From Lactobacillus sp. CBA3606 (lineage in GTDB: Bacteria > Bacillota > Bacilli > Lactobacillales > Lactobacillaceae): DNA of 64,000 nucleotides. Location of the stretch: the NCBI RefSeq assembly GCF_002970935.1, contig NZ_CP027194.1:62001-126000 (forward strand), given 5' to 3'. The notes below the pieces were generated by a model, which saw only the letters and a program-made list of their open reading frames with translations, did no database searches and was not told the origin of the DNA. Positions 26,433 to 35,917 of this stretch are shown here, in pieces (positions within the stretch are counted from its first letter, which is position 1; the number at the start of each line of letters is the position of its first letter). The translations under genes were made by a program, and so were the position numbers.

Positions 26433-27998
26433 ATGTGGTTGCGTCGACTGAGACAAGTGGGGGTCGTCATTGTGAGTGGTTTAATCGGCCTACAATTGGG
26501 GGGCTTAGTTGCGACCGAGACCCGTGACGTAGCGGTGTACTTTAAAGTTAAGTCAGCGCGGGTTCAAGTGCATACCACGTTGGCAAAAGCGTCAGCTGGT
26601 CAGTCACAATCACGAGCGGTGCGATCGGGGCAACTATATCGGGGCACGCTCCCCGTCACCAGCCAGCACACCACTTACCGTTATTTAAAAACGTTAACCG
26701 GTCAGCCACGCGGATGGGTCAAGCAAGCAGACCTACAGCCGGTTCAACCAGCGTTAGTCGCAGGTCATTTAAAGCGCTGGGGCACGCACAAGCGTAACGG
26801 TCATTTGGTCTTAAGCCAACCAAATCAGCAGGTTACGGTTACTTTAGCTGGACCGCCGGGCACAATCAAAACTGCGGTGACACAGCGCGTAGCTGCGAAG
26901 AAGTTAACTGAGCCGGCAGTTCAGGTGATTGGCACTACGCAAACGAGTGTTGGGCAGTATTACTTATTACAAATCAATCAGCATCGGTATGGTTGGGTAG
27001 CGGCATCACCGTTCGATTATCAAGCTGCCATGGTGACGCCGATTAAGGCTAAGACTTGGCGGCAAATCGACCAGTTAATTGCGACCCAATCAATTCAAGG
27101 AACGTTGTTAGTTGCTAAAAAAGGCCAGACGATGCCGACTGTCCGAGATTATGGTACGACTGATCGGCCATCGGCAACCTTGGATAAGCCGACAACCATT
27201 TATCCGATTGCGTCGTTGCAAAAAGCAATGACCGGCGTCATGATTGGTCAGTTGATTCAAAGCCATCAGTTAACGTTGACCACGACGTTGGCAAAATTTT
27301 ACCCGCAGATACCGTATGCGAAGCAGATCACGATGCAACAGTTGTTGGATCATACTTCCGGTATTACGATGAATGAGGTGGCCCCAACGCGACCTTTGTC
27401 GGAAGCAGCAGCCGTGCAATGGGCGTTGAAGTACCTAACGTCCACCAACCAGCATCATTGGCATTATTGTAGTGCCAACTATACGTTATTGGCAGGGGTC
27501 ATTCGGCAAGTAACGAAAAAAACATATGCAGAAAACTTGCAGCAACGGGTCTTGAAACCAGCCGGAATGACGCAGACGGCGCCTTGGAGTCAGTTCGCAC
27601 ATCAAGAGATTGCGTTACCCTATGTGGCGACGGCCCGGGCCACAACGCCGGCACGGCACATTTCATTGCCGTTGTTGTCTAGTGAATTAGGGGCCGGCGA
27701 TATTGGGACTACGGTGATGGATTATTACCGATTTGTGGCGGCTTTTAACGACGGGACCTTGTTATCGCCCCACATGCGTACGCAGTTGACGCGAATTCGG
27801 GCGAAAACTTACGCTGCCGGGTGGTATTACGGCACCGGTGGCGGGCAACACGCTTCAGGCTATGATAATGACATCAGTAATTTTTATCAGCGAACCGCAG
27901 CCGGTGGGGTGACGGTCGTCTTTTTCATGAATCAAGCGAACCATCAGTTGGCTCAGCAACTGGTTCAGCGAATTGCCAATTTGATTGCGGCAGATTAG
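26433..27998 (+). CDS. Serine hydrolase with N-terminal GW/SH3-like wall-binding region
   Basis: 521 aa. Signal anchor (about 8-28); about 35-200 hold one or two SH3/GW-like units (LYRGTLPVTSQ...GWVKQADL, then YYLLQINQHRYGWVA); about 205-521 is the serine hydrolase domain with SLQK (Ser261, Lys264). The second motif reads YCS where its neighbour has YSN, so the usual Asn is missing although an Asn follows two residues on. ATG 26433 is preceded by TGGGGGA. It is the tandem paralogue of the gene before it, with an added domain that would tether it to the wall or teichoic acid. Confidence 0.88.
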   Translation: MWLRRLRQVGVVIVSGLIGLQLGGLVATETRDVAVYFKVKSARVQVHTTLAKASAGQSQSRAVRSGQLYRGTLPVTSQHTTYRYLKTLTGQPRGWVKQADLQPVQPALVAGHLKRWGTHKRNGHLVLSQPNQQVTVTLAGPPGTIKTAVTQRVAAKKLTEPAVQVIGTTQTSVGQYYLLQINQHRYGWVAASPFDYQAAMVTPIKAKTWRQIDQLIATQSIQGTLLVAKKGQTMPTVRDYGTTDRPSATLDKPTTIYPIASLQKAMTGVMIGQLIQSHQLTLTTTLAKFYPQIPYAKQITMQQLLDHTSGITMNEVAPTRPLSEAAAVQWALKYLTSTNQHHWHYCSANYTLLAGVIRQVTKKTYAENLQQRVLKPAGMTQTAPWSQFAHQEIALPYVATARATTPARHISLPLLSSELGAGDIGTTVMDYYRFVAAFNDGTLLSPHMRTQLTRIRAKTYAAGWYYGTGGGQHASGYDNDISNFYQRTAAGGVTVVFFMNQANHQLAQQLVQRIANLIAAD

Positions 27999-28120
27999 GG
28001 TTTAGAATTTGTTAAATGTGTCGGTTGTGGTGGCTAGTTATTGCGTTTAACGGTATCATAACGGTAACTAGTTTAATAAATTTGACGAAAATTATCATGA
28101 GAATATAGGTGAACATAAGG

Positions 28121-29233
28121 ATGACTAAAAAAATTAAAGTAATGACTATTTTTGGGACCCGGCCGGAAGCCATTAAAATGGCCCCAATCGTGCTACAGTT
28201 GCAGCAATCGGCGCAATTTACGCCCATTACGGTAGTGACTGCGCAACATCGTGAAATGCTGGATCAAGTGTTGACCATTTTTAAGATTAAACCGGATTAT
28301 GATTTAAATATTATGCGGCCCAATCAAACTTTGGCCGGGATTACGAGTCGGGTGTTAACGAAATTAGATGCAGTATTAGCAACTGCCAAACCGGATATTA
28401 TTTTAGTTCACGGTGATACGACCACCACCTTTGCCGCCAGTGTTAGTGCTTTTTATCATCAAATTCCAGTGGGACACGTGGAAGCGGGCCTACGAACATG
28501 GGATAAGTATTCACCTTATCCGGAAGAGATGAATCGCCAGCTAACGGATGTGTTGGCTGATATGTATTTTGCGCCAACTACGCTGAGCCGCGCCAATTTG
28601 CTCAAAGAAAATCATCCAGCAGCGCAGATTACGATTACTGGGAATACGGCAATCGATGCGCTAAAGCAAACGGTCAGTGCGGACTATCAGCATGCGGCGT
28701 TGGACTTGATTCAACCGGGGCACCGCATGATCTTGTTAACCATGCATCGACGTGAGAATCAAGGTGCTCCGATGGAAGCGGTCTTTGCGGCCATTAAGCG
28801 GGTCGTCTTGAGCCATCCCGATGTGGAAGTCGTGTATCCAGTCCATTTAAGTCCAGTTGTACAAGCGATTGCGCAGCGGGTACTAGGTCAAACTGACCGG
28901 ATTCACTTGATTGAGCCGCTAGATGTCGTTGATTTTCATAATATGGCGGCTCGGAGTTACTTTATCATGACGGACTCTGGTGGTGTACAGGAAGAAGCCC
29001 CGTCACTCAATAAACCTGTTTTGGTTTTACGGACAACGACTGAGCGCCCAGAAGGGGTTGACGCGGGTACTTTGAAGTTAGTGGGGACGGATGGTGCCCG
29101 GGTTGAAGCCGCCATGACGCAGTTGTTAGATGATCAGGACGAGTATGATCGGATGGCAGCGGCCAAGAACCCCTATGGTGACGGCCATGCAGCGACCTAT
29201 ATCTTAAAGGCAATTGTCGAACATTTTAACTAA
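28121..29233 (+). CDS. wecB: UDP-N-acetylglucosamine 2-epimerase (non-hydrolysing)
   Basis: 370 aa, normal length. It interconverts UDP-GlcNAc and UDP-ManNAc for wall teichoic acid or capsule synthesis. Diagnostic motifs: FGTRPEAIKMAP, HGDTTT, HVEAGLRT, PEEMNR, MHRRENQG and SGGVQEEAP. ATG 28121 is chosen because AGGTGA lies eight bases upstream. No ManNAc dehydrogenase or ManNAc transferase is adjacent, so the product may feed teichoic-acid linkage units made elsewhere. Confidence 0.95.
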   Translation: MTKKIKVMTIFGTRPEAIKMAPIVLQLQQSAQFTPITVVTAQHREMLDQVLTIFKIKPDYDLNIMRPNQTLAGITSRVLTKLDAVLATAKPDIILVHGDTTTTFAASVSAFYHQIPVGHVEAGLRTWDKYSPYPEEMNRQLTDVLADMYFAPTTLSRANLLKENHPAAQITITGNTAIDALKQTVSADYQHAALDLIQPGHRMILLTMHRRENQGAPMEAVFAAIKRVVLSHPDVEVVYPVHLSPVVQAIAQRVLGQTDRIHLIEPLDVVDFHNMAARSYFIMTDSGGVQEEAPSLNKPVLVLRTTTERPEGVDAGTLKLVGTDGARVEAAMTQLLDDQDEYDRMAAAKNPYGDGHAATYILKAIVEHFN

Positions 29234-29236
29234 ACT

Positions 29237-29276
29237 AAAAAATGAGCCAGCGATTAATTTCGCTAGCTCATTTTTT
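29237..29276. terminator. Bidirectional terminator between wecB and GtrB-like gene
   Basis: AAAAAATGAGC-c-AGCG pairs with CGCT-a-GCTCATTTTTT, 15 bp with one mismatch, flanked by A and T runs, between convergent genes. Confidence 0.88.
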
Positions 29277-29284
29277 GATTTAAC

Positions 29285-30226
29285 TTACTTTTGTTCTTGT
29301 ACGATATATTGCGGCCGATGTTTGGTTTCCAAGTAGACTTTGCCGAGGTAATTCCCAATAATTCCCATACAGAAGAGTTGGATACCACCAGTAAAGAGTA
29401 GGATGGAGACCATCGAGGCCCAGCCACCAACGCTGTTACCGAAGAGAATCTTGCGGATGATAACCACAATCATACTAACCACGGAGATAGCGGCGAATAA
29501 GCCCCCGATGAATGTGGCAATCTTTAAGGGAACGTCGGAAAAGTCAACAATGGCTTCAATCGAGTAGTTGAATAACTGCCAGAAAGACCAATGGGTTTCA
29601 CCAGCGGACCGGGGAGCATTCTCGAATTTGAGATAAGTCGTGCGAAAACCGACCCAATTAAAAATCCCTTTCGAAAAACGATTATATTCTGGTAATTCAA
29701 GAATAGCATCCACCATTTGACGAGTCATTAAGCGGTAGTCACGGGCATTCGGGATGATTTGAACCTTTGAAATCTTATTAATGACGGCGTAAAATGACCG
29801 TGAGAAGAAGGAACGGATGGCGGGTTCACCTTTGCGGTCTTCCCGCATCGTGCCAACACAATCATAATCGCCGGTCTCAATCGTGGTTAACATTTCTGGT
29901 AGTAATTCTGGAGGGTCTTGTAAGTCGACATCCATCACGGCCACGTAATCCCCATGCGCATGTTGTAAACCAGCCGCTAAGCCAGCTTCCTTGCCAAAAT
30001 TACGTGAAAATGAAATATAGTGGACGATATCCGGATGGGCGGCCTGTAGTTTACGGAATTCTTTCAGGGTTCCATCGCTTGAGCCATCATTAATGAATAG
30101 ATATTCATGATGAATGGCTGCAAATTCAGTCGGATGTGCACTGATCACCTTTTCAACGGTGTTAAAGAAAATTTCAATTGTGGGCTCTTCATTGTAACAG
30201 GGCACAATTAAACTCATAGTTTTCAT
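29285..30226 (-). CDS. CsbB/GtrB-type polyprenyl-phosphate glycosyltransferase
   Basis: 313 aa. GT2 domain with DGSSDGTL and the metal-binding DVDLQD, followed by the amphipathic segment RSFFSRSFYAVINKI and two C-terminal transmembrane helices (about 230-255 and 265-290). This architecture is that of CsbB/GtrB/YkcC enzymes, which put a sugar on undecaprenyl phosphate for later transfer to wall polymers outside the cell. No GtcA-type flippase or YfhO-type transferase gene is adjacent. ATG with GGAG ten bases upstream. Confidence 0.92.
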   Translation of the reverse strand: MKTMSLIVPCYNEEPTIEIFFNTVEKVISAHPTEFAAIHHEYLFINDGSSDGTLKEFRKLQAAHPDIVHYISFSRNFGKEAGLAAGLQHAHGDYVAVMDVDLQDPPELLPEMLTTIETGDYDCVGTMREDRKGEPAIRSFFSRSFYAVINKISKVQIIPNARDYRLMTRQMVDAILELPEYNRFSKGIFNWVGFRTTYLKFENAPRSAGETHWSFWQLFNYSIEAIVDFSDVPLKIATFIGGLFAAISVVSMIVVIIRKILFGNSVGGWASMVSILLFTGGIQLFCMGIIGNYLGKVYLETKHRPQYIVQEQK

Positions 30227-30349
30227 AAATATTAAGCTCCTAACTCCCTTTTTGACTACTTAATAGCTTACCACAATGTATTTAAGCTGTTTCGATTTTC
30301 AATCCATTGTATAATGGAAAGCACTAACTAAATTAATGGAGAACATCAG

Positions 30350-31276
30350 ATGAGCCTTAAAACACGCTACCCCAAAACTGCTAAATGGATTGAAATAATT
30401 GTGAGAAGATATAATCAAGCTAATGTAAGTAACAATGCCATTATTTTAGCCTATTATGCCTTAATGTCAATTGCACCGATTATTTTGATTGTTGGTAATA
30501 TCGTGGCCCGGTTTGATTTAAAAACCGGCCAGATTTTAGCTTACGCTAAAGAGTTTATTCCAAGTAACATTTATTCAATCTTTAAACCAATTTTAGTTTC
30601 TTTCCTATCTTCTAGTGGGAGTGGTAGTTTGTCGATTGGGATTGTGGTGACCATCTGGTCGGCATCACAAATTATCGCAGCTGTCCGGCGCAGCTTGAAT
30701 GAAGCGTATGGCGTTAAGGATACACAGGGAGCCATTGTGACGCGACTGATGGCGTTCTTACTGACCTTGGGTCTATTAGTGCTCATCGTTGGACTGGCAA
30801 TCTTCTTTACGCTCAGTCAGGTGATTATGGATGCTATCTTGCAACTGACGAATACATCTGAAGCCTTTATTCCGGGGTGGTGGACAAGCTTGCTAGCCAA
30901 TAAAAACTTAATTACCTTTGTGGGGATGTTTGTATTGGCGTTATTGCTATATTATTTTGTCCCGAATGCTGTCGTGAAGCTCCGCTATGTGTGGATTGGC
31001 TCGTTAGTCACAACGGTTGGCTGGATTGTGATCTCACAAGGATTCCGATTGTATGTCGAGCTCTTTGCACAACGGGTGACATCATATCAGACGATTGGTA
31101 GTCTGATTGTCTTAATGTTTTGGTTGAACTTCTCTGGGATGTTGCTGATGTTTGGTGGGGTCGTAAATGCTACCGTTCAGGAATGGTTTGAACAGACGAT
31201 TCAGCCAAAGTCACCACGGATGATGAAACGCATTTGGCGGCGACTAGGGCGGGTCCGTAAGTCAAATAAGGGCTAA
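30350..31276 (+). CDS. YihY/BrkB-family membrane protein
   Basis: 308 aa with six to seven hydrophobic helices. The start ...NNAIILAYYALMSIAPIIL (helix 1) and the later FRLYVELFAQRVTSYQTIGS with LIVLMFWLNFSG are the marks of the YihY/virulence factor BrkB (formerly RNase BN) family, of uncertain function. The C-terminal tail is basic. ATG with TGGAGAA nine bases upstream. Stands alone. Confidence 0.9.
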   Translation: MSLKTRYPKTAKWIEIIVRRYNQANVSNNAIILAYYALMSIAPIILIVGNIVARFDLKTGQILAYAKEFIPSNIYSIFKPILVSFLSSSGSGSLSIGIVVTIWSASQIIAAVRRSLNEAYGVKDTQGAIVTRLMAFLLTLGLLVLIVGLAIFFTLSQVIMDAILQLTNTSEAFIPGWWTSLLANKNLITFVGMFVLALLLYYFVPNAVVKLRYVWIGSLVTTVGWIVISQGFRLYVELFAQRVTSYQTIGSLIVLMFWLNFSGMLLMFGGVVNATVQEWFEQTIQPKSPRMMKRIWRRLGRVRKSNKG

Positions 31277-31441
31277 ATTTGCGCAGAAAGTGGCAATTTT
31301 ATCAATTTCACGTATTAAACGGTTAGTTTTTTGTGTATAATGGTGTTCGTGTGAAAAAAGACGCGTTACTTTCAGAAAGTTAGTTAACGGTACTTAATTC
31401 AAAATAAAACGGCGTCACGAACGCCACAGGAGGACAATATA

Positions 31442-32158
31442 GTGATTCATCAGCTGCTGGCAGAGTTCATGGGAACCGCCTTGATGATTATTTTTGGTGT
31501 TGGGGTCCATTGTAGTGAAGTTTTAAAGGGGACCAAGTATCGTGGTTCTGGGCATATTTTTGCGATTACCACTTGGGGTTTTGGGATTACCATTGCGCTC
31601 TTTATTTTTGGGAATGTCTCGATTAATCCGGCCATGGTTTTTGCGCAATGTCTTTTAGGGAATATCCCTTGGAGCATGTTTATTCCTTATTCCGTTGCTG
31701 AAGTGTTAGGTGGGGTTGTCGGTGCCGTGATTGTTTGGATCATGTATGCTGATCACTTTGCTGCTTCTGCCGGTGAAATTTCACCAATTACAATTCGAAA
31801 CTTATTCTCAACTGCACCAGCCGTTCGGAACTTACCACGGAATTTCTTCGTTGAATTTTTTGATACTTTTATTTTTATTTCTGGGATTTTAGCTATTTCT
31901 GAAGTGAAGACACCGGGGATTGTACCAATCGGCGTGGGGTTGTTAGTTTGGGCAATCGGGATGGGCCTTGGTGGGCCAACCGGATTCGCCATGAACTTAG
32001 CCCGAGACATGGGGCCACGGATTGCACATGCTATCTTGCCAATTAAGAATAAAGCTGACAGCGACTGGCAATACGGGATTATCGTTCCTGGGATTGCCCC
32101 ATTCGTTGGGGCTGCTTGTGCGGCGCTGTTTATGCATGGGTTCTTTGGAATTGGATAG
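31442..32158 (+). CDS. MIP-family aquaglyceroporin
   Basis: 238 aa, six membrane helices and two half-helices. The first pore motif is NPA (SINPAM); the second reads NLARDMGPR, with NLA in place of NPA and the selectivity-filter Arg kept. That variant is known in glycerol facilitators of lactic acid bacteria, so glycerol, water or small-solute transport is likely. GTG start seven bases after GGAGGA. A TATAAT at about 31335 suggests its own promoter. Confidence 0.9.
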   Translation: MIHQLLAEFMGTALMIIFGVGVHCSEVLKGTKYRGSGHIFAITTWGFGITIALFIFGNVSINPAMVFAQCLLGNIPWSMFIPYSVAEVLGGVVGAVIVWIMYADHFAASAGEISPITIRNLFSTAPAVRNLPRNFFVEFFDTFIFISGILAISEVKTPGIVPIGVGLLVWAIGMGLGGPTGFAMNLARDMGPRIAHAILPIKNKADSDWQYGIIVPGIAPFVGAACAALFMHGFFGIG

Positions 32159-32439
32159 GTAAAATAAATACTGATTGATTTTAACATCTATGCCTGTTGA
32201 TACGGGGTAGGTGTTTTTATTTTGAAATTTAATCGGTAACAATTGTCTATATTAGTAGTAAACGACTGTTATCGGATAGGTACCAATTAGTATAGGAAAT
32301 GCAGGTTTACATAAAAAAATGATTTAAATTTATAAATCTAATTGGAATTAAAGTATTATTATCCTGTGCTAAACTTCATTTTTAATATTTTTCTGATATA
32401 ATACTAAAATAATAGTCTTTAATTTTGGAGGAAGTCAAT

Positions 32440-33558
32440 TTGGAAAAAAAATATGATTATTTAATTGTTGGAGCCGGTTTATTTGGTGCTGTTTTTGCAC
32501 ATGAGGCCGCACTAAAAGGTAAGAAGGTTAAGGTGATTGATAAACGTAATCATATTGCCGGTAATATTTATACGAAAGAAATTGATGGTATTCAGGTTCA
32601 TCAATTTGGCGCGCATATTTTTCACACTTCAGATAAAAAAATATGGGATTATGTCAACCAATTTGCGGAATTTAATCGGTACACAAATAGTCCAGTAGCT
32701 AACTATAAGGGTAAAATGTACAATTTACCTTTTAATATGAATACTTTTAATGAGTTGTGGGGAGTTAGAACACCGGCTGAGGCTAAAGCTAAGATTTTAG
32801 ATCAGAAAGATGCTGCTAAACTTGAAGGACAGCCTAAAAATCTTGAAGAACAGGCGATTTCTCTAATCGGTACTGATGTTTATGAAAAACTGATTAAGGG
32901 CTATACTGAGAAACAATGGGGACAGAAAGCTACTGATTTACCAGCTTTCATTATTCGTCGCTTACCAGTACGTTACACATATGATAATAATTATTTCAAT
33001 GACACTTATCAAGGAATTCCAATTGGTGGATACACCCAAATTGTTGAAAAAATGTTAGATCATCCACAAATAGATATTGAAACTGGTATCGACTTCTTTA
33101 CTGATAAGGACAGGTATTTGGCGAACTTTCCTAAGATTATCTTTACTGGGATGATTGATCAATATTTTAATTATCAATTAGGTGAATTAGAATATCGATC
33201 ACTACGATTTGAAACTGAAAAGTTAGATGTCGATAATTATCAAGGAAATGCGGTCATTAATTATACTGATTCTGAAACGCCGTATACTCGGATTATTGAA
33301 CATAAGCATTTTGAATTTGGTAAAGGTGATAAAAATAAGACTATTATTACCCGCGAGTATCCAGCAAACTGGAAACGTGGGGACGAGCCATATTATCCAG
33401 TAAATAATAGCCGAAATAATACACTTTATAAGCGATATACTGAGTTGGCTAAAAAGGAAAGTAATGTTATTTTTGGTGGACGCTTGGGGCAATACCGATA
33501 TTATGATATGCATCAGGTAATCTTAGCCGCTTTGAAGTTGTCTCAAACAGAACTATAA
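32440..33558 (+). CDS. glf: UDP-galactopyranose mutase (locus A copy)
   Basis: 372 aa flavoenzyme converting UDP-galactopyranose to UDP-galactofuranose. FAD-binding YLIVGAGLFGAVFAHEAA, then FGAHIFHTSD, NRYTNSPVA, QWGQKATDLPAF and the C-terminal GRLGQYRYYDMHQV are family hallmarks. TTG start seven bases after GGAGGA. It opens the AT-rich polysaccharide locus. A near-identical protein is encoded at 48245-49366, but the codons differ widely, and this copy uses many A/T-ending codons. Confidence 0.95.
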   Translation: MEKKYDYLIVGAGLFGAVFAHEAALKGKKVKVIDKRNHIAGNIYTKEIDGIQVHQFGAHIFHTSDKKIWDYVNQFAEFNRYTNSPVANYKGKMYNLPFNMNTFNELWGVRTPAEAKAKILDQKDAAKLEGQPKNLEEQAISLIGTDVYEKLIKGYTEKQWGQKATDLPAFIIRRLPVRYTYDNNYFNDTYQGIPIGGYTQIVEKMLDHPQIDIETGIDFFTDKDRYLANFPKIIFTGMIDQYFNYQLGELEYRSLRFETEKLDVDNYQGNAVINYTDSETPYTRIIEHKHFEFGKGDKNKTIITREYPANWKRGDEPYYPVNNSRNNTLYKRYTELAKKESNVIFGGRLGQYRYYDMHQVILAALKLSQTEL

Positions 33559-33593
33559 GATAATTTTGGCTAATTAAATTTAGAGGAGAACTA

Positions 33594-34253
33594 ATGGAAT
33601 TAAGAATTAAATTACGGAATATAATACGGATTATTATCAGACATAGTATCTTACTTGTGGGGGTTACCTGTGTTGCAGTTGTAGCAGGAATTGGATGGAC
33701 TTCCTTTGTTGAAAAGCCAGAATACAAGTCAAATGTACAGTTTCTACAGACGGATAATGATACATCCAAAATAAGTGTTTATGATCAGGTGCTTAATTTA
33801 CAATCATTTAAAACGGAGCTAAACACTGCATTAAAGCAGAAAAACATCGCTTCAGTTTTTAGTAATTCAAAAATTAGTAGCATGTCAATTGAATCTTCAG
33901 TTAATTCACCTATATTTTCATTAACAGTTGTGACTGAAAACCCTAAATTTGCACCATATGCTGCTACTCAAGTAGCTCAAAATTTAATTAACTTTGTTGG
34001 TAAATATCAGAATAACGTGAGTTTAGCAATTGTTTCAAAAAGTTCTTCTGATGCTAAGCCAGTAAAGAAAAGTTTAAAAAAAGTCATTTTTATTTCTGGC
34101 GCAATTGGTTTAGTCCTTTCGCTATTACTGATTTTTTTAAAGGAGTTTTATGGTAAAAAAATGACCAGTCAATATTTAAATGATGTTTTTGGCATTGAAT
34201 ATTTAGGTAGTGTGGAGCTAAATAGTAAGGAAACTCAGCAAACAAGGAGTTAA
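33594..34253 (+). CDS. Wzz-like polysaccharide co-polymerase
   Basis: 219 aa. Two membrane helices (about 15-37 and 164-184) bracket an extracytoplasmic region, the layout of Wzz/CapA chain-length regulators. The loop is short and lacks a kinase fusion. It lies between glf and a CpsD-like gene, the usual Wzz/CpsC place. Proline-rich marks before the second helix are weak, and the assignment rests on topology and context. Confidence 0.75.
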   Translation: MELRIKLRNIIRIIIRHSILLVGVTCVAVVAGIGWTSFVEKPEYKSNVQFLQTDNDTSKISVYDQVLNLQSFKTELNTALKQKNIASVFSNSKISSMSIESSVNSPIFSLTVVTENPKFAPYAATQVAQNLINFVGKYQNNVSLAIVSKSSSDAKPVKKSLKKVIFISGAIGLVLSLLLIFLKEFYGKKMTSQYLNDVFGIEYLGSVELNSKETQQTRS

Positions 34254-34257
34254 ATCT

Positions 34258-34788
34258 ATGGGTAATGATAATAATAAATTTAAAAATGAAATAACATCGA
34301 TTTCTGAAAAAATAGATTTGAAGTTAGCCAAAAAAAATAATAATAAATTATTAGTATGTTCTCCTGAGGCTGAGGAGACACGAGCTGTTGTAACAGCAAA
34401 TTTGGTTTTGTATTGGATTAATAAGCAAGAAAAAGTATTACTAGTTGAAACTGGAGAAAGTGAAAAATATGCGAATGCGTTTGGTTTCGAAAAAAATGAA
34501 AACGAAGCACTCTATAGATCAAAAATAAATCAATTATTCATGATGAGACTTAATTCAATTAATCCCGAAAAAAAGTTGCGTAATATTTTTGATAATAGTA
34601 TGAATTTTGACAAAATTATTGTTGATATTTCAAGCGATTTAGACGAACAGAATTTCAGCTTGTTAGTTGCGAATGTAAAGAATGTTTTACTTGTTACTAA
34701 GGAAAACGGTGATAAACATAGAATGCGTAAACAACTTCGGATGATCGATGATTTTAGCAAAATAATTGGTTACGTTGCTATAAAGTAG
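34258..34788 (+). CDS. CpsD/Wze-like protein lacking Walker A (probable pseudokinase)
   Basis: 176 aa. The fold resembles bacterial tyrosine autokinases: a beta strand KLLVCSPEAEETRAVV at the place of the P loop, KVLLVETGESE at Walker A', and FDKIIVDISSD at Walker B. The P loop should contain a GxGKS/T-type sequence but has none, Walker A' has Glu instead of the usual Asp, and there is no C-terminal tyrosine cluster. ATP hydrolysis and autophosphorylation are therefore unlikely. It may act as a structural partner of the Wzz-like protein. Assignment from motif positions and context. Confidence 0.6.
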   Translation: MGNDNNKFKNEITSISEKIDLKLAKKNNNKLLVCSPEAEETRAVVTANLVLYWINKQEKVLLVETGESEKYANAFGFEKNENEALYRSKINQLFMMRLNSINPEKKLRNIFDNSMNFDKIIVDISSDLDEQNFSLLVANVKNVLLVTKENGDKHRMRKQLRMIDDFSKIIGYVAIK

Positions 34789-34791
34789 GGA

Positions 34792-35913
34792 GTGAGTTCT
34801 ATTAAAAAGAAGATATTTTCTATTATAGGCATAATTGTTTTCACGGTGTTTTTTTGTATTAGTGCACGATTATTTCGTAGCCAAAGGACAATATCGCAGG
34901 TGGAAAATTCTGTTTCAGCGACTCGAACTTTGAATGTGTCAGGTTTGAAAAATTCGAATATGTATGGTGCTAGTAAAGATTACGTTTCATTTCAAAATAA
35001 ATACTTAGCATTAATGAAGCGTAAACGTGTTAATTCCTATATCATGGCTGTGAATAAAGGTGCTGTTAGAGTACAAACGGCTAATGGAGTGGCAAAAAAA
35101 GGTGTGAATTGGTCAGGAAAAACGCAATTTCGGGTAGCAAGTTTACAAAAATTATTAACAATAGATTTAGTTTTACAATTGAATAATTCAAATAAATTGG
35201 CACTAACTGATACAATAGGAAAACTTATTCCAGAGCTTAAGAATTCAAAAATTTCAGATGTAAGTGTAAATAGTTTGTTAACCAATAATAAGAATATTTA
35301 TGCTTCAAAAAAGATTGTTATAAATAAGGATTATTATGATTTGCTTGCCCAATTTAAATTGAAAAAAAATTTGTTTGAGCAAGGTACCGATAGCTTGAAT
35401 ATAAATTATCTATTACTTGCGATGATTATTCAGCGTGTCAGCGGAGAACGTTATATCGATTTTGCTCAGAAGCAAGTTTTATTAAAGAATGGTATGAATC
35501 AGACCTCATTTGTCTCAACGGATGAGATTAATGCGCAATTAGCTATTCCATATCATCGGGATGGAAGTTCTGTTGACTATAATAATCCATATGATAATAG
35601 TGATTTTGTTTTTGGATTAGATGATTTATGTATGAGTACGACAAACATGTATGTATTATTAGATAAGTCTGTGGATAAATATGCGGACTCTAAACTACGT
35701 GCTACGTTTGATACAGCATACAAAAAAATATATGGTCCAACTTCAATCAGGAATGGAGTATATGTTGCGTCCAATAAAAACCAAGGCTATGAGAGCTACT
35801 TAATTGTACAGCATTTGAATAATACTGGTCTAGTCTATAACATAACTTCTAAGCCTGATTCTTATAACGCAAAAAAGGCTGCTGAAAGTTATTATAGTAA
35901 TTTAGGAGATTAA
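34792..35913 (+). CDS. Beta-lactamase-fold serine hydrolase in polysaccharide locus
   Basis: 373 aa. Signal anchor (about 6-25), then a class C beta-lactamase-type domain with SLQK (Ser117, Lys120). The second motif reads SLN (in DSLNINYLLLAMII), so the tyrosine of YxN is replaced by Ser, and no clear KTG triad is visible. It resembles the pair at 25268-27998 but is more divergent. The GTG start sits only three bases from the upstream stop and GGGAGTG overlaps it; an ATT eight codons' width away (34801) has better spacing, so the start is uncertain. A wall- or polymer-modifying (esterase/transferase) role is possible. Confidence 0.75.
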   Translation: MSSIKKKIFSIIGIIVFTVFFCISARLFRSQRTISQVENSVSATRTLNVSGLKNSNMYGASKDYVSFQNKYLALMKRKRVNSYIMAVNKGAVRVQTANGVAKKGVNWSGKTQFRVASLQKLLTIDLVLQLNNSNKLALTDTIGKLIPELKNSKISDVSVNSLLTNNKNIYASKKIVINKDYYDLLAQFKLKKNLFEQGTDSLNINYLLLAMIIQRVSGERYIDFAQKQVLLKNGMNQTSFVSTDEINAQLAIPYHRDGSSVDYNNPYDNSDFVFGLDDLCMSTTNMYVLLDKSVDKYADSKLRATFDTAYKKIYGPTSIRNGVYVASNKNQGYESYLIVQHLNNTGLVYNITSKPDSYNAKKAAESYYSNLGD

Positions 35914-35917
35914 AATA

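Noticed and set aside
31990-32020. NLA in place of NPA in the aquaglyceroporin as a novel pore
   Set aside because: This variant is known in glycerol facilitators of lactic acid bacteria, so it is noted but not listed as a finding.
31997-32242. Minus-strand frames over the aquaglyceroporin gene
   Set aside because: Shadows of a well-supported membrane-protein gene on the plus strand.
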